From positions 1 to 6,447 of the forward strand of contig JAKSCP010000542.1 in NCBI GenBank assembly GCA_022360535.1: a DNA stretch of 6,447 bases, given 5' to 3'. A model generated the notes under the pieces. The model did no database searches. It saw only the letters and a list, made by a program, of their open reading frames with translations, and was not told the origin of the DNA. Origin of the DNA: Pseudomonadales bacterium. GTDB lineage: Bacteria > Pseudomonadota > Gammaproteobacteria > Pseudomonadales > Pseudohongiellaceae. Below are positions 1-4,517 of this stretch, in pieces; the stretch's first letter is position 1; the number at the start of each line of letters is the position of its first letter. A program made the position numbers and the translations under genes.

Positions 1-32
1 AGCTCGGCGAACTGTTCCGACCAATCTGTCAT
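1..32 (-). CDS. Start of an unidentified gene downstream of fabH (partial)
   Basis: Only the first ten codons and part of the eleventh are visible (MTDWSEQFAE and a probable Leu), reading off the left edge. An ATG at 32-30 lies about 7 nt after a GGGGTGA Shine-Dalgarno sequence and about 20 nt after the fabH stop, so it is probably co-transcribed with fabH. The residues do not look like the start of FabD, which usually follows fabH in the fatty-acid cluster and shows an early GQGSQ motif. So this fabH may not be in the standard plsX-fabHDG-acpP order. No function can be assigned from so few residues. Confidence 0.45.
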   Translation of the reverse strand, partial: MTDWSEQFAE

Positions 33-52
33 CGATTATTCACCCCGCTGTT

Positions 53-385
53 TCAATAGCGCATAAGGATAGAGCCCCAGGTAAACCCACCGCCGAAGGC
101 TTCCATTAGTACAGTTTGGCCTTTTTTGATGCGTCCATCGCGAATACCGACATCGAGAGCCATGGGCACGGATGCTGCGGACGTATTGCCGTGGTCTTGT
201 ACGGTCAGGATGACTTTGTCCATTGGCAAGCCCACGCGCTTCGCAGTCGCCTGAATGATGCGAATATTCGCCTGATGCGGGACCAGCCAATCGAGCTCTT
301 CCTTGGTCACGCCGGCTTTGTCGAGTGCTTCCTGCGCAATCGCACCGAGCGTCTTTACGGCAACCTTGAATACTTCGTTGTCTGC
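53..385 (-). pseudogene. fabH: 3-oxoacyl-ACP synthase III (FabH), C-terminal third only
   Basis: This encodes the last ~110 residues of beta-ketoacyl-ACP synthase III, the cytoplasmic enzyme that condenses acetyl-CoA with malonyl-ACP to start fatty-acid synthesis. Visible family signatures are NEVFKVAV near the start of the fragment, DWLVPHQAN with the catalytic His, HGNTSAAS with the catalytic Asn, and EAFGGGFTWGS at the C-terminus, followed by TGA at 55-53. FabH is normally about 320 residues; the N-terminal two thirds, including the active-site Cys, are absent. Upstream on this strand, beyond ~386, the translation stops resembling FabH and the DNA instead reads on the plus strand as an algJ-like gene. 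The fragment therefore cannot be functional as shown. It may be the end of an intact gene cut by a misjoin rather than a true pseudogene. Confidence 0.85.
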
Positions 386-386
386 C

Positions 387-1373
387 CTTGATGTAACCGC
401 GCAGGAAGCGGTTCAGGGTAAAGCAGCACAGACGCTTGAATCACGCTTCGAATCTGCCCTACCAATTCGCGAGCTTGGCGTTAACTTCTGGTCTGCACTT
501 CGTTATGTCTTGTTTAACAGTGGTGACAACGGCGTCGTCATCGGCGACAACGGCTGGTTGTTTACAGCCGAAGAATTCTACGCACCAGCAAACGCTGCCG
601 ACAATGTGGCAGCTAATATCAAGACAATTGCTGCAGTCAGCGATGCATTAGCCCTACGCAATGTTGAATTGGTAGTAGTGCCAGTGCCTTCCAAGGCCAG
701 AATACATGCAGACAAGATTCAACAGGATCCCGATGCGATCCATCGAAGCCTTTACGACACACTGCTGCGTTTTCTGGAAGGTCAACAGATTGCTCATATA
801 GATACTGCGGCAACATTTGGTAGTGGCAACGGCGACTATTTCTTTAAAACCGATACTCATTGGTTACCCGAGGCTGCTGCATTGGCGGCATCCGGGCTTT
901 CGTATCTGAAGACTAAAGAGTCTGGTAATGGCTTCACCATTACCAATGTCAGTCATACCGAGCATCGCGGCGATCTGCTGAATTTCATTTCCCTGGAACC
1001 CTGGTTTAGTGATTTGTCACCAGCGCCCGAGTCATTGATTACGTATGAGGTGGTAAGCAGCGATTCAGAGATGGATCTGTTTGCAGAAATCCCCGCACCC
1101 GAAGTTGCATTAGTAGGAACCAGCTACTCAGCCAATTCCAAGTGGAACTTTGAGGGTGCCCTGAAGTTGGCCCTTGATGAGGATGTCATGAACTTTGCCA
1201 CGGAAGGTGAAGGCCCCATCGTGCCCATGCTCGACTTTATTGATCGTTATCTGCCGGAGCTACCGGAACTGCGATTGGTGGTGTGGGAAATTCCCGAACG
1301 TTATTTGGCACAGCCCTATCCCAGCCGGCTCCCGCAACCTATACCGAGTCTGGCATTGAATACCAGTTTGTAA
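387..1373 (+). CDS. algJ: AlgJ/AlgX-type polysaccharide O-acetyltransferase, 5'-truncated
   Basis: SGNH-hydrolase-like acetyltransferase of the AlgJ/AlgX family, which works in the periplasm passing or transferring acetyl groups onto exported polysaccharide such as alginate. Family features: LPIRELGVNFWSALRYVLF followed by GVVIGDNGWLF, the catalytic D-T-H (Asp at 852-854, His at 858-860) in KTDTHW, and the GTSYS block with the nucleophile Ser at 1122-1124. The DxH to Ser spacing is 90 residues, identical to the paralogue at 2013-2987. The frame is open back to a TTG at 303, but those 28 codons are antisense to fabH and carry no signal anchor or ribosome site; recognisable family sequence starts at about 390. 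The native start and membrane/signal segment are therefore missing. The stop lies 16 nt before algF. AlgJ is preferred over AlgX because algJ-algF is the usual order, but this is not certain. Confidence 0.82.
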   Translation, partial: LDVTAQEAVQGKAAQTLESRFESALPIRELGVNFWSALRYVLFNSGDNGVVIGDNGWLFTAEEFYAPANAADNVAANIKTIAAVSDALALRNVELVVVPVPSKARIHADKIQQDPDAIHRSLYDTLLRFLEGQQIAHIDTAATFGSGNGDYFFKTDTHWLPEAAALAASGLSYLKTKESGNGFTITNVSHTEHRGDLLNFISLEPWFSDLSPAPESLITYEVVSSDSEMDLFAEIPAPEVALVGTSYSANSKWNFEGALKLALDEDVMNFATEGEGPIVPMLDFIDRYLPELPELRLVVWEIPERYLAQPYPSRLPQPIPSLALNTSL

Positions 1374-1376
1374 TTT

Positions 1377-1385
1377 GAGGAAGAG
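1377..1385 (+). promoter_or_regulatory. Ribosome binding site of algF
   Basis: GAGGAAGAG lies just after the algJ-like stop (TAA at 1371-1373). Its GAGGA core is 8 nt before the ATG at 1390. It decides the start: a TTG at 1375 in the same frame would overlap the Shine-Dalgarno sequence and spoil the signal peptide. Confidence 0.7.
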
Positions 1386-1389
1386 TGAC

Positions 1390-2004
1390 ATGAGAAAGTA
1401 TCTAACCAATCTATTCGCCCTATTCGTGATGGCACCGGCAATGGCAGCTGAACTCGCTGACGGTGACGACCTGTACGAAAAAGCAGGCCCGAACTCCGCG
1501 TTTGTGCGCCTGGTCAACCTCAGCGGTGAAACAATGAATGCCACCGTTTCCGGCAAAGCCCTGGATGCCAGTGGCCTCTGCGCCATATCCCAGACTGTGA
1601 TTGTTGAGTCAGGTCTGCACGCTGTGGAAGGCGCAGGATGGAACTGGCAACAGCAATTGGAAGCGGGTCGGATCTATACCATCGCCGTCAACGGTGATGT
1701 GGTGACGCCATTTTCCCAGGTTGCGGATCGCAATCCCATGCGTGCCAAATTTGAAGTCTTCAACCTCAGTGGCAAACCAGGAGTTAGCGTGCGCACTGCT
1801 GAGAAGAAGCAAGCCGTCTTTTCGGATCTCGCACCTTCGAACAGGGAAGAACGGCAACTGAACCCTTTGCGGGTGACACTGGAAATAGCCACGGAAGACT
1901 TGGTTACTTCAGTTGAGCCTATTGCATTTAGTCGTGGCCGCACGACCAGCATGACGATCTGTGACGATGCCGGTCAGCTTGCGGTCAATGTGGTTACGGA
2001 GTGA
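1390..2004 (+). CDS. algF: AlgF-like periplasmic polysaccharide O-acetylation protein
   Basis: Predicted 204-residue homologue of AlgF, the periplasmic adaptor needed for alginate O-acetylation together with AlgI, AlgJ and AlgX. It begins with a Sec signal peptide (MRKYLTNLFALF, then cleavage near AMAA). The mature protein has two similar halves: an N-terminal one with NSAFVRLVNLSGE and a C-terminal one with KFEVFNLSGKPG. It ends with the AlgF-like stretch EERQLNPLRVTLEI and a segment matching 'V-S-x-(V/L)-x-P-(I/V)-x-(F/L)-x-RG'. The length is close to Pseudomonas AlgF (about 215). It sits 16 nt after the algJ-like gene and 8 nt before the next start, so it is translated within one operon. 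Two Cys (about residues 64 and 192) are noted but I assign no role. Family assignment rests on remembered AlgF sequence, not on a search. Confidence 0.85.
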   Translation: MRKYLTNLFALFVMAPAMAAELADGDDLYEKAGPNSAFVRLVNLSGETMNATVSGKALDASGLCAISQTVIVESGLHAVEGAGWNWQQQLEAGRIYTIAVNGDVVTPFSQVADRNPMRAKFEVFNLSGKPGVSVRTAEKKQAVFSDLAPSNREERQLNPLRVTLEIATEDLVTSVEPIAFSRGRTTSMTICDDAGQLAVNVVTE

Positions 2005-2012
2005 GGTGGAAC

Positions 2013-2987
2013 ATGCGTATGAATAACTCCCTTGTCTCTTTCCTGTTAGGCGTGTTCGTCATTAGCCTGACCGCTACCTCGAAGAGCGCAGCAGACAATT
2101 CCATCTGCGATGCCGTAATCCCGAATGAAGGCTATTTAAAAAGCTTTCAGGGTCTGCAGCGAGGCAACGACCAATGGCTGTTTCGCAATCACGACTTGAT
2201 TGACAGCTTCGGTCCTAATCGCGCCGGCTACAATGGCCTGCGCGCGATTCAACAAAACCTCGCCGAGCGCGGCACAACGCTAATGATCGTTCCCTTGCCT
2301 ACCCGCGGGATTGTGCATCCTGAGTATGTGCTGGACGAATCATTCAGTCACAAGCAGGCGGCGAAGAATTACTACCTTTACCTCAATCGACTGCGAAGGG
2401 TCGGCCTGGTCGTTCCGCCACTGGACAAGTTAACTGCCGGTGGGCAGGAGATACCACTGTTCTTTGCCAGAGACCATCACTGGACTCCAGCAGGAGCGGC
2501 AGCGACCGCGCGACTGGTAAAGGAAGAGATCGCGAACACCCAACTACTGAAGGACACACCGAACCTCAGTTTCACCACGATCGAAGTTGATCAGGACAGC
2601 ACTTCCGGAAGTTACAGCCGTGCTGCAACTGAAGTGTGTGGTAACGAGTATCAGGAAGAACCGTTCCCGGTTTACTACACCGAAGCGGAGCTGGATCTTT
2701 TCGCGGACGTTGTCGAGCCGGAAGTAGTGCTAGTCGGCACCAGCAACAGCAATGGCGTGAAACACTTCAACTTCGACGGTTTTCTGCGCCAGGAGTTGGG
2801 TGTCGATGTCTTGAATGTGGCGACCAGTGGCGGCGGTTTTGACGAATCACTGATTACTTACCTGGGCAGTGAGAGCTTCAAACAGAATCCTCCCAAGCTC
2901 ATTATTTGGGAAGTGCCTGGTTACTACAGTCTTAGCCAACCAGGATTCTACGACACTGTGTTAAGCCAGCTGGAGAAGAACTCATGA
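2013..2987 (+). CDS. AlgX/AlgJ-type SGNH O-acetyltransferase without C-terminal CBM
   Basis: Predicted 324-residue periplasmic protein with a signal peptide (MRMNNSLVSFLLGVFVIS, cleavage near KSAA). It belongs to the AlgX/AlgJ family and is a paralogue of the gene at 387-1373. Shared blocks are QWLFRNHD (cf. GWLFTAEE), RDHHWTPAG with Asp154 and His156, a DLFADVVEPEVVLVGTSNS block with Ser244, and KLIIWEVPGYY near the end. Asp, His and Ser form the expected catalytic triad. Pseudomonas AlgX (about 474 residues) has an extra carbohydrate-binding module after this domain; here the protein stops just after it, so polymer binding may be supplied by a partner. Start: ATG at 2013 with GAGGT at 2003-2007; an ATG at 2019 and a GTG at 2001 are alternatives. 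By family knowledge it would transfer acetyl to the polymer; whether it is the AlgX or AlgJ equivalent is unresolved. Confidence 0.85.
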   Translation: MRMNNSLVSFLLGVFVISLTATSKSAADNSICDAVIPNEGYLKSFQGLQRGNDQWLFRNHDLIDSFGPNRAGYNGLRAIQQNLAERGTTLMIVPLPTRGIVHPEYVLDESFSHKQAAKNYYLYLNRLRRVGLVVPPLDKLTAGGQEIPLFFARDHHWTPAGAAATARLVKEEIANTQLLKDTPNLSFTTIEVDQDSTSGSYSRAATEVCGNEYQEEPFPVYYTEAELDLFADVVEPEVVLVGTSNSNGVKHFNFDGFLRQELGVDVLNVATSGGGFDESLITYLGSESFKQNPPKLIIWEVPGYYSLSQPGFYDTVLSQLEKNS

Positions 2988-4102
2988 TTAAACGAATTCT
3001 TCCCCTGGCGATGGGGCTGTTCATAGCAGGTTCGGCAGAGTCTGCTGATCTGGAAGTAATGCATGAATACCAGTCCAATCCTTTTCACCTGTCTGATAAC
3101 TACACGGGATCTCGCTTGATCAACGCACGAGTTTTTCATCAGGAAAATTTCGAGCTGCCGAAGCGGCGGGAAATTCAAGTCAGCGGCGAACTGGACCACG
3201 AGCGATTTCTGGACGTTAGCGAAGCTGACAACACCATGGCTCGTATCCGTGGCAGGCTTATCAACCGGCTGAAACTGGGCAAGCGCTCTGCCAGCCTGTT
3301 ATTCACTGCCGATCTTGGCACCAAGCGTTTCTCCTATATCGATCAGCGAACCGGTGAACCCTTGCTGACTTCGCGAGGCGATGATATTCGAGAGCGCTTC
3401 GCCTATAACTTCTTCAAGCCCAGCGCAGAGTTCACCTATCGTTGGAGTTCCAAACTCTCAACGGGTGTGTTTATGGCCGCGGAATCCCGAGACTATGTTA
3501 ACGACTACGATGAACTCGGACTGGAAGCCCTGGATTACACGGAACTGACCGTGCAACCAACGCTGCGCTTCAAAACGGAAAATAGCTACTCCCGTGCCTT
3601 CGTCTATGTGCGCGAGAGAAACTACCGTGAGCGCATGGTTGATAACTTGCAAGGACGCAACATACCTGGTTCTCAACTGAGCCTGACCTTACGCGGGTAC
3701 GGCGTCTCTCATCGCCGCGAGCTAAGCGAAAACTGGACCGTGGAAGCCTACCTCTCGGGATACTCGGTCACAGACAACGGTGTGGGTTATACGGATATGA
3801 ACGCTACGAATCTGAATATCAGCAGCCAACACAGATTGAGTAATTCCCGTAATCTGGATTTCTCCGGCCGCTGCAGCCGACGTAACAATGAAAATGTCAG
3901 GTTTGTAGACTTTGAGGAAACTGAATTTGGTCGCCTTCGAACCGGTTGCCAGCTTAATGCTGGGTACGAGCAGCCAATATTGCAGGAGAACAAAAGACTG
4001 CGCTGGCGTGTCGAAGTAAGCCGCGGTTGGGAAAACAATTCAGAGTCACTTCGAAGTTATGAGGAATGGGGAGTAAGTGCCGGGATAAATTATCGCTGGT
4101 AA
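2984..4102 (+). CDS. Outer-membrane beta-barrel protein of the acetylation operon
   Basis: Predicted 372-residue protein with a signal peptide (MIKRILPLAMGLFIAGSAES, then A-D-L-E). The rest is a run of alternating polar/hydrophobic strands rich in Arg, Tyr and Ser, such as RAFVYVRERNYRER and WTVEAYLSGYSVTD. It ends WGVSAGINYRW, and a terminal aromatic residue after an alternating strand is the usual BAM-recognition signal of outer-membrane barrels. The ATG overlaps the previous stop (ATGA), with GGAGAAG 5 nt before it, which implies translational coupling. I do not recognise the family. It is shorter than the alginate porin AlgE (about 490 residues) and shows no motif I can tie to it. Its operon position suggests a role in export or surface handling of the acetylated polysaccharide. 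Two Cys in the second half (CSRRNNENV and GCQLNAG) could form a disulfide. Confidence 0.75.
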   Translation: MIKRILPLAMGLFIAGSAESADLEVMHEYQSNPFHLSDNYTGSRLINARVFHQENFELPKRREIQVSGELDHERFLDVSEADNTMARIRGRLINRLKLGKRSASLLFTADLGTKRFSYIDQRTGEPLLTSRGDDIRERFAYNFFKPSAEFTYRWSSKLSTGVFMAAESRDYVNDYDELGLEALDYTELTVQPTLRFKTENSYSRAFVYVRERNYRERMVDNLQGRNIPGSQLSLTLRGYGVSHRRELSENWTVEAYLSGYSVTDNGVGYTDMNATNLNISSQHRLSNSRNLDFSGRCSRRNNENVRFVDFEETEFGRLRTGCQLNAGYEQPILQENKRLRWRVEVSRGWENNSESLRSYEEWGVSAGINYRW

Positions 4103-4104
4103 CA

Positions 4105-4153
4105 AACCATACTCGCCCTACTCACCTTGCTCACCTTGCTTCTCCCTCCATTC
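4105..4153 (+). other. C-rich, G-poor tract with 9-bp tandem repeat after the operon
   Basis: Just after the barrel-protein stop the transcript is rich in C and T and poor in G. It contains CTCACCTTG twice in tandem (4121-4138), preceded by a degenerate copy (CTCGCCCTA). Such C-over-G stretches are typical rho-utilisation sequence, so it could assist termination with the hairpin that follows. Rho involvement is inference. Confidence 0.35.
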
Positions 4154-4194
4154 TAAAACTGGCTTAGTGGACTAAATCCTCTAAGCCAGTTTTA
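4154..4194 (+). terminator. Strong hairpin terminator of the acetylation operon
   Basis: TAAAACTGGCTTAG (4154-4167) is perfectly complementary to CTAAGCCAGTTTTA (4181-4194), giving a 14-bp stem. After one T-T mismatch, three more pairs (GGA/TCC) close a 5-nt loop. The stem ends in TTTTA on the right and begins TAAAA on the left, so it could work in both directions, although the U-tract is short. It lies 52 nt after the last operon stop and separates that operon from the RTX gene. Confidence 0.82.
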
Positions 4195-4228
4195 TTGCAA
4201 TAATCCTAACATTCTCTATATGAATATT

Positions 4229-4283
4229 TTCGCAAAATGCAAATGATGTTTGCAGATTGCAAAGCTTATTCGCATATTGCAAA
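4229..4283 (+). promoter_or_regulatory. Three phased enhancer/operator dyads (TTYGCA-N3-TGCAAA)
   Basis: Three 15-bp copies: TTCGCAAAATGCAAA (4229-4243), TTTGCAGATTGCAAA (4249-4263) and TTCGCATATTGCAAA (4269-4283). They start exactly 20 bp apart, and each is an inverted repeat; the middle one is perfect (TTTGCA-GAT-TGCAAA). Their centres lie about 120, 140 and 160 bp before the start predicted from the sigma-54 element, the normal distance for upstream activating sites of NtrC-family enhancer-binding proteins. From memory, the SypG enhancer core in Vibrio fischeri is TTCTCANNNTGCDWN; copies 1 and 3 differ from it at one fixed position and copy 2 at two. The repeats and phasing are read directly; the bound protein is inference. 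Confidence 0.72.
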
Positions 4284-4316
4284 TACATATTCTCCAAGCC
4301 TTTCTTAATAACTTAT

Positions 4317-4345
4317 TGTAAACGCCTATTTTTAAAACGTTTACA
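4317..4345. promoter_or_regulatory. Inverted repeat TGTAAACG-N13-CGTTTACA, possible operator
   Basis: An 8-bp perfect inverted repeat (4317-4324 with 4338-4345) has its half-sites 21 bp apart, about two helical turns. The 13-bp middle is A/T-rich. It sits between the upstream dyads and the sigma-54 element, where a bending protein, repressor or co-activator could act. The RNA hairpin would lie outside the predicted transcript, so a DNA-binding role is more likely. No regulator identified. Confidence 0.45.
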
Positions 4346-4370
4346 TAGATTCTGAGACTAAAGGCGCCAG

Positions 4371-4388
4371 TTGGCACTATTCCTGCAA
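4371..4388 (+). promoter_or_regulatory. Sigma-54 (RpoN) promoter of the RTX gene
   Basis: TTGGCACTATTCCTGCAA matches the RpoN consensus TTGGCAC-N5-TTGCA with a single change (C for T before TGC). The invariant GG (4373-4374) and GC (4385-4386) are exactly 10 nt apart. The start would be near 4398, leaving a leader of about 120 nt before the ATG at 4518. Upstream dyads at enhancer distance support it. Chance matches to this pattern occur, so a measured start site would settle it. Confidence 0.68.
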
Positions 4389-4517
4389 CACATAAAGCCA
4401 AACTAACCAGCAGCCAACAGTGAGTCCACCGATTCCGATGACGGAGTCAGTACTCATATTTTTAGCGGATAAGTCGGAACTTGTCTGAAACTAGTTTAGA
4501 TATTTTTGGGAATAGAT

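Larger units (their letters stand above)
4195..4517 (+). other. Regulatory intergenic region upstream of the RTX gene
   Basis: About 320 bp with no credible gene. From 4195 to about 4350 it is markedly AT-rich and carries the phased dyads; then come the sigma-54-like element and a leader of roughly 120 nt up to the ATG at 4518. In the leader I see only short symmetries, including the palindrome AAACTAGTTT at 4488-4497, and no recognisable riboswitch. Confidence 0.7.

Noticed and set aside
303..386. N-terminal extension of the algJ-like gene from TTG 303
   Set aside because: These 28 codons are the reverse complement of fabH coding sequence; no ribosome site or signal peptide. Treated as open by chance.
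116..391. Plus-strand open frame of 91 codons
   Set aside because: It is antisense to the clear FabH fragment, and its residues show no family likeness.
1260..1586. Minus-strand open frame across the algJ/algF boundary
   Set aside because: Shadow of two well-supported genes, with no ribosome site or recognisable sequence.
4250..4278. Sigma-70 promoter TTGCAG-N17-CATATT
   Set aside because: The -10 is poor, and the match arises from the dyad repeats themselves.
4229..4283. Short CRISPR-like or replication iteron array
   Set aside because: Spacers are only 5 bp, so not CRISPR. Iterons are possible in form, but there is no rep gene and a sigma-54 element lies at enhancer distance.
4216..4401. 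Minus-strand 61-codon open frame in the intergenic region
   Set aside because: Low-complexity translation of the phased dyads and sigma-54 element; regulatory reading fits better.
4398..4517. Riboswitch (for example c-di-GMP type) in the leader of the RTX gene
   Set aside because: No conserved GEMM or other aptamer core seen; only short weak hairpins.
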